DNA of 24,179 nt from contig CBDDRG010000063.1 in the NCBI GenBank assembly GCA_965232975.1, positions 1-24,179 on the forward strand. Reading direction: 5' to 3'. Shown piece after piece: positions 6,897-14,973 of this stretch (position 1 is the first letter of the stretch; each line of letters begins with the position of its first letter). Source of the stretch: CBDDRG01 sp965232975 (GTDB taxonomy: Bacteria > Pseudomonadota > Gammaproteobacteria > Pseudomonadales > Porticoccaceae). The translations under genes were made by a program, and so were the position numbers. The notes beneath the pieces are model-generated. The model ran no database searches and had not been told where the DNA came from. It saw only the letters and a list, made by a program, of their open reading frames with translations.

Positions 6897-8020
6897 GCCA
6901 ACCTGCCGTGGCTGGATACCCGTTTTTGCAGCCGGGCTTCGTGCACGCCCTCGCCACCAGCGGCAGCGTCGGCGCCAGCAGCGGCTGGACGCCCCTGCCG
7001 CTGGCGGTGCAGGCTCAGGGCGCGACCCTGGCGGCGATGCCGCTGTACCTGAAAACCCACTCCTGGGGCGAATACGTCTTCGACTGGGCCTGGGCCGAGG
7101 CCTACCAGCGCAACGGTCTCGACTACTACCCCAAGCTGGTAACCGCCGCGCCGTTCTCGCCGGCCACCGGCCCCCGCGTGAGTTTTGCCGAGGGCGCCGA
7201 TCGCCCCCGGCTCGCCGGCGAACTCCTTGCCCAGGTCAAGCTGGTCGCCGCCGAAACCGGCGCCAGCGGTTGGCACCTACTGTTTCCCGATCAGGCCACG
7301 CTCAGCGATTTCTCCGGATTGGGCCTGCTCCATCGCACCGGCGTGCAATTCCACTGGCACAACCACGGCTACCGGGACTTCGACGATTTTGTCGACGGCT
7401 TTGTCGCCCGCAAACGCAAAATGGTGCGCCGTGAACGCCGCCGCGTCGCCGAGCAGGGCCTGCGCGTGGCGATGCTCGACGGCGAGCAGATCAGCCCCTC
7501 GCTGTGGGCGCTGTTCCTGCGCCTGTACCAGCGCACCTACCGCAAGCGCAGCGGCCATCTCGGTTATCTGAAAGGCGATTTCTTTGCCCGGGTCGGCGCC
7601 GCCATGCCCACCCAGATCGCCATGGCCGTCGCCTACGACGGGGGCGAAACCGTGGCCTGTGCGCTTTATTTTCACGACGCCGATACCCTCTACGGTCGCT
7701 ACTGGGGCTGTCTGCGAGAGTACGACGGCCTGCATTTCGAGCTGTGCTACTACCAGGGCATCGAATTTGCCATTGCCCGCGGCCTGTCGCGCTTCGATGC
7801 CGGGGCTCAGGGTGAACACAAACTGTTGCGCGGCTTCGACCCCGTGCTGACCCATTCGCTGCATTGGATAAAGCACCCGCGCTTTGCCGACGCCATCGCC
7901 GATTTTGTGGCGCGCGAGCGCCTCGCCAACCAGGCCTATATCGAGGAGGCGCGAGCACTGCTGCCATTTCGGGATGCCGGCGCCAACACGGCGCCCCTGG
8001 GGTCGGCGGGCGAAACTTGA
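6893..8020 (+). CDS. FemAB-like GNAT acyltransferase (COG3146/DUF482)
   Basis: 375-residue protein of the family annotated as peptidogalycan biosynthesis/recognition, with the double GNAT fold of FemAB-like aminoacyl/acyl transferases. Visible family blocks are LPLAVQAQGATLAAMPLYLKTHS-like text near residues 36-58, GEYVFDWAWAEAYQRNGLDYYPKL, HWHNHGYRDFDDFV, RKRKMVRRERR (a basic helix around 170-180), LYGRYWGC and FDAGAQGEHK...RGF. The substrate is unknown in this family. The GTG at 6893 overlaps the phoR TGA (GTGA), so it is translationally coupled to phoBR. A phosphate-responsive envelope role is possible but is only inferred from this coupling. No signal peptide; likely cytosolic. Confidence 0.85.
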   Translation: MSQPAVAGYPFLQPGFVHALATSGSVGASSGWTPLPLAVQAQGATLAAMPLYLKTHSWGEYVFDWAWAEAYQRNGLDYYPKLVTAAPFSPATGPRVSFAEGADRPRLAGELLAQVKLVAAETGASGWHLLFPDQATLSDFSGLGLLHRTGVQFHWHNHGYRDFDDFVDGFVARKRKMVRRERRRVAEQGLRVAMLDGEQISPSLWALFLRLYQRTYRKRSGHLGYLKGDFFARVGAAMPTQIAMAVAYDGGETVACALYFHDADTLYGRYWGCLREYDGLHFELCYYQGIEFAIARGLSRFDAGAQGEHKLLRGFDPVLTHSLHWIKHPRFADAIADFVARERLANQAYIEEARALLPFRDAGANTAPLGSAGET

Positions 8021-8054
8021 TACGCTGAACATCAATCACTGTGGAGATCGGCCG

Positions 8055-8597
8055 ATGACTCGCTTGCCCACCCTGTTGGGGTCACTGCTGTTGTGCTTGG
8101 CCCTGTTCGCGCCTTCGGCCCAGGCCGTCAGCCCCGAGCTCGACGCCTACGTCCAGGAGGCGCTGGCCAAGTTCTACAGCCACACCCAGGCCGGCAGGGA
8201 GCTGGCCGGCCGCGCGAAGGGCATGCTGGTATTTCCGCGGGTTTACAAAGCCGGATTTGTCGTCGGCGGCGAGTACGGCGAGGGCGCATTGCTCGTCAAT
8301 GGAAAAAACGCCGGCTATTACAGCACTGCCTCGGCGTCGGTGGGCTTCCAGCTCGGCGCCCAGCGCAAGACCGTCATTTTGCTGTTCATGAACGATGAGG
8401 CGCTGTCGCGATTCCGCGAAAGCGATGGCTGGCAAGCGGGTGTCGACGGCAGCGTCGCCCTGGCCAACATGGGCGCCGGCGACAAGATCGACACCCAGAC
8501 CGCGCAGCAACCGATCGTCGCTTTCGTGTTCTCCAACGAGGGACTGATGTTCAACCTCAACCTGGAGGGCACCAAGATTTCCCGCATCGAGCGCTAG
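8055..8597 (+). CDS. Secreted SYLF/YSC84-domain lipid-binding protein
   Basis: 180-residue protein with a Sec signal peptide (hydrophobic MTRLPTLLGSLLLCLALF, then APSAQA as the likely cleavage site near residue 24). It has a SYLF (YSC84-like) domain. Family landmarks are AKGMLVFPRVYKAGFVVGGEYGEG, the repeated Gly-rich beta segments (YYSTASASVGFQLGAQRKTVILLFMNDEAL), and VFSNEGLMFNLNLEGTKISRI at the end. Eukaryotic SYLF proteins bind phosphoinositides; the bacterial periplasmic versions have no settled function. GGAG (8043-8046) precedes the ATG at a workable distance. It sits 34 bases after the FemAB-like gene and is closed by the terminator at 8625-8662, so it probably ends the phoB-phoR transcription unit or has its own promoter. 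Confidence 0.87.
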   Translation: MTRLPTLLGSLLLCLALFAPSAQAVSPELDAYVQEALAKFYSHTQAGRELAGRAKGMLVFPRVYKAGFVVGGEYGEGALLVNGKNAGYYSTASASVGFQLGAQRKTVILLFMNDEALSRFRESDGWQAGVDGSVALANMGAGDKIDTQTAQQPIVAFVFSNEGLMFNLNLEGTKISRIER

Positions 8598-8624
8598 CGC
8601 ATCCTCGCCAGCCACTGAAAGAGA

Positions 8625-8662
8625 TAAAAAAGCCCCGTCGCCTTGCCGGTGACGGGGCTTTT
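8625..8662. terminator. Bidirectional intrinsic terminator
   Basis: Perfect arms AAAAGCCCCGTC and GACGGGGCTTTT, flanked by A and T runs on both sides, lie between the convergent SYLF gene and the first monooxygenase. It can stop transcription from either direction. Confidence 0.9.
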
Positions 8663-8709
8663 GCGGTCGCAGTCTTAGAGCCGCGCGCTCGGCCAGCCAA
8701 AGCTACCTG

Positions 8710-10497
8710 TTACTTGGCAAAGATGAAGTCCTTCTCCATATCGCCCTGGACCGACTTCGCCAGCTCGATATAGCGCTTGAAACCGCCGTTGTAGGTGCCG
8801 TCCTGACGGCGGTTGAATTCGCCCTCGAAATTGTAATAGCCCGGCGTACATTCCTTGTTGCGGTCGGTCTTGCCGCGGTAGTCGATGACCTCCTGCACCC
8901 ACCACTCCTCGATCTCGGGAGTGATGTCGATGGTGCTGTAGCCGTGCTCCCGCGTGTACTTGATGCAGGCCGCGATATGGTCGCCCTGCACCGAGAGCAC
9001 ATCGGTGATGTTGAACTGAAAGGAGGCCTGATACCCGGCCATGATGAACAGGTTGGGGTAGCCGTGGGAGTGAATGCCCAGCAGCGTGCGGATGCCGTCC
9101 TTGTATTTTTCGTTCAGCTCAAGGCCGTTGCGACCGATGATCTGGTTGTAGATGCCCGTTTTCTGCACCTCGAAGCCGGTCGCATAGACGATCAGATCGA
9201 CTTCGTACTGCTTGCCGTTGGCGACCGGGCCCTGTGCGGTGATTTCGGTGACACCCTTGCCGCGGGTATCCACCAGATGGACGTTGGGCTGGTTGAACGC
9301 CGGCAGGAACTCGTCGTGGAACGTCGGCCGCTTGCACATGAACATGTACCAGGGCTTGAGGGATTCGGCGGTTTCCTTGTCCTCGACGATTTCGTCGATG
9401 CGGCTGTGCAGCCACATCACGTAATCGATGTTGGCGTTCTCCTGGCGGCGGACTTTCTCCTCGGGCGGGATCTCGGCGCGCGCAGACGTTTTCGGCGCGT
9501 GCGGATCGGAGCCATCGATGGCGCGCTGGCGCCGCGCGGCCTGCCAACCGGGCTTCAGTTTGCGCGCCCAGTTGGGATCGGTGGCCCAGTCGTTGCGGAT
9601 GTCGATACAGGAGGGCGTGCGCTGGAAGACGTAGAGCTCCTTGGCGGTCTTGGCGACTTCCGGAATCACCTGCACGGCGGTGGCGCCGGTGCCGATGATG
9701 GCGACGCGCTTGCCCTTCAGTTTTTCCAGGTTGGCGCCGGTGTAGTCGTAGTCCCAGCGCGAGCTGTGGAAGGATTTCCCTTTGAAGCTTGGGATCCCTC
9801 TGATTTTCGACAGCTTGGGCTTGGCCATGGGGCCGTTGGCGCACACCACGAAGCGCGCCTTCATGTGATCGCCGCGATCGGTTTTGACGTGCCACAGTTT
9901 TTCTTCTTCATTCCACACCGTCGAGGTCACCGTGGTCTGGAACACGGCGAGGTCATAGATGTTGTAGTACTTGGCGATGCGCTGGCAGTGCTCGTAGATT
10001 TCGGTCGCGCGCGCGTAGCGGCGGCTGGGTATGTAATCCAGCTCTTCGAGCAGCGGCAGGTAGTCGTAGGAGGGCACGTCGCAGGCGGCGCCGGGATAGC
10101 GGTTCCAATACCAGGTGCCACCGACATCGGCGCCGCGCTCGACGATGCGAATGCTTTTGACACCGTATTCGCGCAGCCGGGCGATGGACAGCAACGCCGA
10201 GAAGCCACCGCCGGTGAACAACACCTCGACGGTGTCGTTGATGGTGGCGCGCGGCTTGAAGTTGCCGCCGTAGGGATCATCGCCGAAGTGCGCCAGATCG
10301 CCATCCAGATCGGACGTGTATTGGGCGGTGCCTTCCGGCCGGTAATTCAGCCGCAGGTCGCGCTCTTCGGCGAACTTCCGCTTGATCTCGTCGTAATAGG
10401 ACTGGGGTTTGTCGCTCTTGTAGTTCGGGTCGAAGGCGCTCAGGCGCGAGACATTCTCGCCCTTGGCTATTTTGCCCACTGCTTGGTCTGCCGCCAT
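8710..10497 (-). CDS. Baeyer-Villiger monooxygenase 1 (CPDMO-like, with N-terminal extension)
   Basis: FAD/NADPH-dependent enzyme that inserts one oxygen into ketones to give esters or lactones. The 595-residue protein has a roughly 90-residue N-terminal extension before the first Rossmann motif (GGGFSA, 96-101). Then come GGTWYWNRYPG (126-136), the family fingerprint FKGKSFHSSRWD (238-249) and the NADPH Rossmann motif GTGATA (269-274). The catalytic Arg context CKRPTFHDEFLPAFN is kept. Blocks such as HCQRIAKYYNIYD, RWDYDYTG, HLVDTRGKGV and ECTPGYYNFEG match the cyclopentadecanone monooxygenase group, which also has the extension and about 600 residues. The substrate may thus be a large cyclic or long-chain ketone, which is inference. 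The ATG at 10497 has AGAGG upstream. The gene reads toward the terminator at 8625-8662. Confidence 0.92.
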   Translation of the reverse strand: MAADQAVGKIAKGENVSRLSAFDPNYKSDKPQSYYDEIKRKFAEERDLRLNYRPEGTAQYTSDLDGDLAHFGDDPYGGNFKPRATINDTVEVLFTGGGFSALLSIARLREYGVKSIRIVERGADVGGTWYWNRYPGAACDVPSYDYLPLLEELDYIPSRRYARATEIYEHCQRIAKYYNIYDLAVFQTTVTSTVWNEEEKLWHVKTDRGDHMKARFVVCANGPMAKPKLSKIRGIPSFKGKSFHSSRWDYDYTGANLEKLKGKRVAIIGTGATAVQVIPEVAKTAKELYVFQRTPSCIDIRNDWATDPNWARKLKPGWQAARRQRAIDGSDPHAPKTSARAEIPPEEKVRRQENANIDYVMWLHSRIDEIVEDKETAESLKPWYMFMCKRPTFHDEFLPAFNQPNVHLVDTRGKGVTEITAQGPVANGKQYEVDLIVYATGFEVQKTGIYNQIIGRNGLELNEKYKDGIRTLLGIHSHGYPNLFIMAGYQASFQFNITDVLSVQGDHIAACIKYTREHGYSTIDITPEIEEWWVQEVIDYRGKTDRNKECTPGYYNFEGEFNRRQDGTYNGGFKRYIELAKSVQGDMEKDFIFAK

Positions 10498-10596
10498 GGT
10501 AATTACCTCTAAACGATGAGTGATTGATGATTAAGGTTCATGCTCGCGAATCGGCAACCGGTCAACGCCGGGCGGTTCGCGGGAAAAACGATGGGC

Positions 10597-10637
10597 GTTT
10601 GGCGCATTTCCAATGCTAAAGCCAGCTAACGCCAAAC
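10597..10637. repeat. Inverted repeat upstream of monooxygenase 1
   Basis: Perfect 8-base arms GTTTGGCG (10597-10604) and CGCCAAAC (10630-10637) are separated by 25 bases, about 100 bases upstream of the monooxygenase 1 start. They could be a looping operator or a weak stem after the NTF2-like gene. Chance occurrence is possible in GC-rich DNA. Confidence 0.3.
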
Positions 10638-10653
10638 CCAAAAGTGGCCCATT

Positions 10654-11136
10654 TTAGGGCCTTTGGCCGGCATAGTGGTACTGTAATGAGCGACTCGCCC
10701 GCTGCGCGTCCGCAATGCGCCTGACGACGCGCTCCAGGTGCTCGCCGCGCACATTGAGATCCCAGAGCGCGGGCGTGCCGTTGGCGATCTCGTGGTAGCT
10801 GCTGAACAGACCATCGGTAAAGCTGAACATGGCGACGCCAAGGGCGACGATGCGATTGCCATTGCTGAAGCGGTTGAGCGAGCGAAAACTCGCCGTGTAG
10901 CGCACGTAACCGCGCTGTTGATCGCACACCGGATCGTGCATATCCCACAGCCAGCGGTCGCCATCCCGGTACCAGTCTACCACCAGCATGTCGGCGATGG
11001 CGGCGCGGCCGCGGACGGCGCCGTAAATGGCATCGTGGTACACCGCGTCGGGCGTGAACAGGCTGCCGAAGGCGTCGCCGTCGCGGGCCTCCACGGCTTG
11101 GGCGAAGCGCGCCAGGCGCGCAGTGAAATCGTTCAT
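10654..11136 (-). CDS. NTF2-like (SnoaL-type) protein
   Basis: 160-residue protein with the cone-shaped NTF2/SnoaL fold pattern. The N-terminal helix MNDFTARLARFAQAVEARDGDAFGSLFTPDAVYHDAIYG is the family's usual opening, with the Tyr-His-Asp near the pocket. It is followed by GRAAIADML, a polar strand region RGYVRYTASFRS and the last strand GLFSSYHEIANG. The fold includes ketosteroid isomerases, polyketide cyclases and ring-hydroxylase small subunits, so a catalytic or binding role on a ketone or steroid-like substrate beside the monooxygenases is conceivable but unproven. The ATG at 11136 has GGAG about 9 bases upstream. It lies 156 bases before monooxygenase 1 on the same strand and could share a transcript with it. 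The stop is TAA, followed by a small GC stem. Confidence 0.75.
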   Translation of the reverse strand: MNDFTARLARFAQAVEARDGDAFGSLFTPDAVYHDAIYGAVRGRAAIADMLVVDWYRDGDRWLWDMHDPVCDQQRGYVRYTASFRSLNRFSNGNRIVALGVAMFSFTDGLFSSYHEIANGTPALWDLNVRGEHLERVVRRIADAQRASRSLQYHYAGQRP

Positions 11137-11206
11137 TATTCTGATCTCCGCAATGATGGTAAGGGTTGTGACAATAGTGGTGGCAGCGGTGGGGACAGCA
11201 GCTCGA

Positions 11207-11815
11207 CTACAGCTCGGCTAACGCCCGGCGCCACACCAGCAAGCGATTGTTGGCGGGCATCGCATTGTCTTCGCGCAGCCGCAACCCGGCTGCCGCGGCG
11301 AGGCCATCGATCGCTTCGAAGTCGCGGATACCCTGGTGAGCCCCCTGCTGCTTCAGCCAGCCATCGAAACGGGCGTTGCTGGCGGAGGTGAATTTGCCAC
11401 CGTAGTTGAAGGGGCCGTAGATGGCCAGCACGCCACCCGGCGCCAGCACTGCGCCCAGACCAGCAAACAGCCTGACGACACTGCCCCAGGCCATGATGTG
11501 GCAGGTGTTGGCGGTGAACACGCCGTCCTTGCGACCCACCGGCCAGGGCTGGCGATCGACATCGAGGTCGAGGGGCGGCAGCAGGTTGGGCGCGGCGCAA
11601 TAGTCGCGCCAGGCCAGGATGCCGGGGTGATTCCCCCGCAGATCGCTGGTCTGCCAGGTCAGCTGCGGCAGCCGGGGCGCGCAATAGGCGGCGTGCTGAC
11701 CGGTGCCGCTGCCAATTTCGAGAATGTCGCGGCAGTCGGCGAACACCCGCAGCAGCACTTCCAGAATGGGGGCCTGATTGTTCTCACAGGCTTGGGAGAA
11801 CGGCCTAGTCGCCAT
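11207..11815 (-). CDS. DUF938 SAM-dependent methyltransferase
   Basis: 202-residue class I methyltransferase of the DUF938 family. It opens with the family's typical SQACENNQAPILEVL (residues 6-20). The SAM motif I ILEIGSGTGQHAAYCAPRLP follows, then WQTSDLR at the motif II acid, and FTANTCHIMAW and GGVLAIYGPFNYGGKFTS in the core. The substrate is unknown in the family. The ATG at 11815 overlaps the last 11 bases of yaaA, indicating translational coupling. A longer frame extends upstream from here, but it lies inside yaaA in another frame and is not conserved in character. Confidence 0.87.
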   Translation of the reverse strand: MATRPFSQACENNQAPILEVLLRVFADCRDILEIGSGTGQHAAYCAPRLPQLTWQTSDLRGNHPGILAWRDYCAAPNLLPPLDLDVDRQPWPVGRKDGVFTANTCHIMAWGSVVRLFAGLGAVLAPGGVLAIYGPFNYGGKFTSASNARFDGWLKQQGAHQGIRDFEAIDGLAAAAGLRLREDNAMPANNRLLVWRRALAEL

Positions 11816-12623
11816 CGCGGTCGCCTGAGTGATGGCCCGCGGGATTGCTGTCGCCCAGCTTGCGGACAAACACCCATTCCCGCACCGTCGAGCGGGCGGC
11901 GTCGAACGCATAGCCGCCGCCCCTGAAGGCCTTGATGGCGCGGGGATTGCGCAGGCGGTGTTTGACGATGTGGGCGCTCAACATACCGCGCGCCCGTTTG
12001 GCGTAGAAGCTGATGACCTTGTACTGACCACTGCTCCAGTCCTGAAAGATCGGCGTGATCACCTCGGCGCGCAGCCGCGTCGCCCGCACCGCTTGGTAAT
12101 ACTCCACCGACGCCAGATTGATCACCACGGGGGTTTTCTCGGTCGCCAGCTCGGCATTGAGCGCGTCGGTGATGCGCTCCCCCCAGAACTCGTACAGGTC
12201 TTTGCCGCGCCCGGTGGCCAGGCGAGTGCCCATTTCGAGCCGGTACGGCTGCATCAAATCGAGCGGGCGCAGCAGGCCGTAAAGCCCGGAGAGAATGCGC
12301 AGATGCCGCTGCGCCCAGCGCAAATCCGCCGCGGTGAAGCTGTCGGCATTGAGGCCCGCATAGACGTCGCCGCGGAACGCCAGCAGTGCCGGTTTGGCAT
12401 TGGCGGGCGTGAATGGCCGCGACCAGTTCAGGTAGCGGCCAAAATTGAGATCGGCGAGGGCGGGGCTGATATTCATCAACTCCGCCACCTGAGACGGGGC
12501 GAGCTCGCGCAGACGCTCGATCAGGAACGCGGAATCGTCGAGGAACATGGGCTCGGTGTACCGGCCCGGAGGGGTCGTCGAGCTGTAATCCAGGGTTTTG
12601 GCCGGTGAAATCACCATCAGCAT
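11805..12623 (-). CDS. yaaA: Peroxide stress protein YaaA
   Basis: Cytosolic DNA-binding protein of the YaaA/DUF328 family. In E. coli it is induced by OxyR and lowers free iron and DNA damage during peroxide stress. Landmarks are the N-terminal MLMVISPAKTLDY, MNISPALADLNFGRY, the central GDVYAGL, LSGLYGLLRPLDLMQPYRLEMGT, LYEFWGERIT, INLASVEYY, FYAKRARGMLS and KAFRGGGYAFD. Its 272 residues slightly exceed the E. coli 258 because of a polar tail (KLGDSNPAGHHSGDRDGD) that overlaps the next gene. The start at 12623 matches the E. coli N-terminus exactly in position. Its placement beside flavin monooxygenases, which can leak peroxide when uncoupled, is suggestive but may be chance. Confidence 0.95.
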   Translation of the reverse strand: MLMVISPAKTLDYSSTTPPGRYTEPMFLDDSAFLIERLRELAPSQVAELMNISPALADLNFGRYLNWSRPFTPANAKPALLAFRGDVYAGLNADSFTAADLRWAQRHLRILSGLYGLLRPLDLMQPYRLEMGTRLATGRGKDLYEFWGERITDALNAELATEKTPVVINLASVEYYQAVRATRLRAEVITPIFQDWSSGQYKVISFYAKRARGMLSAHIVKHRLRNPRAIKAFRGGGYAFDAARSTVREWVFVRKLGDSNPAGHHSGDRDGD

Positions 12624-13121
12624 CGCCGCTCAACCTGCTACAAGTTTGTCTCCCCAACATAATAGGGCCTCGATATGGCGTATGCCATTCTCGGCTTTAT
12701 TCCGGCGCCAGCCCTCCGACCACGATCTCGACCCCGGATCGGCCTTGAGATGGCTGCTGATGTACGCAGCGGCCATAGGCGGCGACAGCGTTGCACACCG
12801 CCCGAATCTCAGGGCTGAGCGGCACCCCGCGGGGCGTCGCGAACGCGCGGTAATCGGCGCCTCGCTGAGCGCATTCCCCGCGCTGGCCTTTGCATCTTTC
12901 CGGTAACGTCGGCAATCAGTTTCGCCGAGCAGGTGTTCAAGATTTTTAGATATCGTGGCAACCGAATGCGTAAAGTCGGCGTTCTGGCGGAAGGCCTGGT
13001 GAGCCGGTGGGGGCCAGATGTGGCCTGGGCACGCCCGCCGCCCAACGCGCTCCACGCGGACGCCCCGCTGCGCGGGGGGGGGGGGCCCGCGTTCGCTCGG
13101 CGCCCGGGATTGAACGCGTAT
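12624..13121. other. Spacer without a recognisable gene; contains a 12-G run
   Basis: About 500 bases between yaaA and the terminator of monooxygenase 2. The only open frames are short and unconvincing. A minus-strand frame 12697-12915 (72 codons) has an orderly middle part (RGVPLSPEIRAVCNAVAAYG and SGVEIVVGGLAPE) that could be the decayed end of a gene, but I do not recognise it and see no ribosome site. A run of 12 G stands at 13074-13085, beside GC-rich palindromic sequence (CCCCGCTGCGCGGGG). The yaaA promoter must lie near 12630-12700. I see nothing else here. Confidence 0.4.
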
Positions 13122-13157
13122 AAAAAAGCACCGCCACCAGCGAGGATGACGGTGCTC
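13122..13157 (-). terminator. Intrinsic terminator of monooxygenase 2
   Basis: Read on the minus strand, AGCACCG, a loop, and CGGTGCT are followed directly by a run of T. It lies 40-75 bases past the monooxygenase 2 stop codon, immediately after the perfect hairpin at 13163-13192. Confidence 0.8.
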
Positions 13158-13162
13158 GTGAG

Positions 13163-13192
13163 GATGCCTCCGGTTTAAATACCGGAGGCATC
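13163..13192. repeat. Perfect 12-base inverted repeat just past monooxygenase 2
   Basis: Arms GATGCCTCCGGT and ACCGGAGGCATC surround TTAAAT. It starts 5 bases after the stop codon and has no T tail, so it probably protects the 3' end or works with the adjacent terminator as a tandem structure. Confidence 0.8.
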
Positions 13193-13196
13193 TCGG

Positions 13197-14843
13197 TTAG
13201 CTGGCCAGAGCAAATCCCTCATAACCCTTGGCCACTACTTCTTCACACTCCTGGCGGTAGGTTTTAGTGCCCGCCAGATAAGGCATGAAACCCCGTGGCT
13301 TACCCTCAATATTGGTGCCCAGATACCAGGAGTTACAGGTCGGCGCCGTCATCATGGAACCCTGAGCGGCCTTGTTGACGTGCTCGACCCAGGCGTCTTC
13401 GGCGGCAATTGTCGGCTCGATCGTTTTGATGTTGTGCTCGCGCAAGTAGGCAATGCAGTTGTCGATCCATTCCACATGCTGCTCGATGGAATGCAGTACG
13501 TTGCTCACCACCGAGGGGCTACCGGGGCCGGTGGTGGTGAAGAAGTTGGGGAAGCCGACGCTTTGCAGCCCCATGTACATGCGCGGCCCGTCCTTCCACT
13601 TCTCGGCCAGCAGCAGGCCGTCGCGGCCGCGAATGTTCATGCGCTTGATGGTGCCGGTCATGGCGTCGAAGCCGGTCGCGTACACCAGAACGTCGAACTC
13701 GTATTCGGCCTGGGTCGTGCGCAGGCCGTTGGCGGTGACTTCTTCGACCGGTGTCGCGCGCAGATCCACGATGGAGACATGATCCTGCTTGAACGCGGCG
13801 TAATACTCGGTGTCGATGACCGGGCGCTTGCAGTGCAAGGGGTAGTTCTTGGGTGACAGCGCATCGGCTTTCTGCGCATCGCCAAGCATCTCCTTGATGG
13901 TCTCCCGGTACAGCTCGCAGGCGATCTCGTTGGCTTCGCGGTTGAAGTAGGTATCGGCGTACAGCGACAGCACGTTGATGCCGAAGTCCTTGATTTCCTG
14001 CTTGCGCTGCTCGGGGGTCAGCTCCATGATTTTCTTGCTGGGCTTGGGTTTTGCCGGCTTGGTGGGATCGGCTTCTTTCTTGGGGCCGTTGTAATTGGCA
14101 ATGCCCATTTCGTTGTTGCGCTGGCGCTCGCGAATCTCGGCGTAGTCGATTTTCGCCTGGGCGAGGAACTTGGGGTTCATCGGCGCGTTGCGGGCGGGGA
14201 AGGTGTACACCGGGCTGCGCTGGAAGGCGATGAGCTGCTTCGCCTGCTTGGCGATCTGGGGGATGGCCTGAACGCCAGATGAACCGCAGCCGACGATGGC
14301 GACGCGCTTGCTGCTCAGATCGACGCCCTCGCGCGGCCACTGCGCGGTGTGGTACACCTCGCCCTGGAATGCATCGGCATTCTTGAAGTCGGGGTAGTTG
14401 GGCTCGTTCAGGCAGCCGGTTGCCATGATGCAGTAGGTGGCAGTGTAGGTTTCGCCGGTGTTGGTTTTGACGTTCCAGACATTGCGCCTCTCGTCGTAGA
14501 CGGCGTCCGTTACCTTGGTGTCGAATTTGATGTCCTTGCGCAGGTTGAAGCGGTCGGCGACATGGTTCAGATAGCGCTCGATCTCGGGCTGACCGGCCAT
14601 GACTTCGGTCCAATCCCACTCCTGTTCCAGTTCCTTCGAGAACGAATAGGAGTACTCGATGATCGGCAGATCCGCCCGGCAGCCCGGATAGCGGTTCCAG
14701 AACCAGGCGCCGCCGACGCCCGAACCCGCTTCAAAGGCCTGGATGTTCAGCCCCCGATCGTTCAGCCGCTTGATCATGTACAGCCCCGCCATGCCCGTGC
14801 CCACAACCACGGCATCTAAAATTTTTCCTGTCGAATCAGTCAT
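13197..14843 (-). CDS. Baeyer-Villiger monooxygenase 2 (PAMO-like)
   Basis: Complete 548-residue FAD/NADPH Baeyer-Villiger monooxygenase. It shows FAD motif GTGMAG (15-20), GGAWFWNRYPG (about 44-54), fingerprint FQGEVYHTAQWP (159-170), NADPH motif GCGSSG (185-190) and the catalytic Arg context CKRPVIDTEYYAAF. Long blocks resemble phenylacetone monooxygenase: PARNAPMNPKFL, TTGPGSPSVVSNVLHSIEQHVEW and ECEEVVAKGYEGFAL. A Lys/Pro-rich insert of about 18 residues (254-271) lies in the NADPH domain and is absent from PAMO as I remember it. I chose the ATG at 14843 with AGGTGG 5 bases upstream; a GTG at 14852 would overlap that ribosome site. The gene is divergent from monooxygenase 3. PAMO relatives favour aryl or linear ketones, but the substrate cannot be read from sequence. 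Confidence 0.93.
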   Translation of the reverse strand: MTDSTGKILDAVVVGTGMAGLYMIKRLNDRGLNIQAFEAGSGVGGAWFWNRYPGCRADLPIIEYSYSFSKELEQEWDWTEVMAGQPEIERYLNHVADRFNLRKDIKFDTKVTDAVYDERRNVWNVKTNTGETYTATYCIMATGCLNEPNYPDFKNADAFQGEVYHTAQWPREGVDLSSKRVAIVGCGSSGVQAIPQIAKQAKQLIAFQRSPVYTFPARNAPMNPKFLAQAKIDYAEIRERQRNNEMGIANYNGPKKEADPTKPAKPKPSKKIMELTPEQRKQEIKDFGINVLSLYADTYFNREANEIACELYRETIKEMLGDAQKADALSPKNYPLHCKRPVIDTEYYAAFKQDHVSIVDLRATPVEEVTANGLRTTQAEYEFDVLVYATGFDAMTGTIKRMNIRGRDGLLLAEKWKDGPRMYMGLQSVGFPNFFTTTGPGSPSVVSNVLHSIEQHVEWIDNCIAYLREHNIKTIEPTIAAEDAWVEHVNKAAQGSMMTAPTCNSWYLGTNIEGKPRGFMPYLAGTKTYRQECEEVVAKGYEGFALAS

Positions 14844-14848
14844 ATAGC

Positions 14849-14854
14849 CCACCT
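14849..14854 (-). promoter_or_regulatory. Ribosome site deciding the monooxygenase 2 start
   Basis: AGGTGG lies 5 bases before the ATG at 14843. The alternative GTG at 14852 is inside this site, which argues for the ATG. Confidence 0.6.
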
Positions 14855-14973
14855 ATCACGGTTGAAATTGCGTCAGTTTAAGTTTCATCGAAATGGATTC
14901 GCCAGCTTCCGCTGCCCTTATCCAAAGGCACGGGCCGGGAACGCTGATACTCAGCGGCGCATCATACCAAACC

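Noticed and set aside
8944..10512. 522-codon plus-strand open frame opposite monooxygenase 1
   Set aside because: It is antisense to a gene with full BVMO motifs, and its translation is low-information (Val/Gly/Ala/Asp-rich) with no family likeness. Such frames are common opposite GC-rich genes.
13059..13090. Terminator formed by the GC palindrome and G run
   Set aside because: No T tail on either strand; the genuine terminator of monooxygenase 2 lies at 13122-13157.
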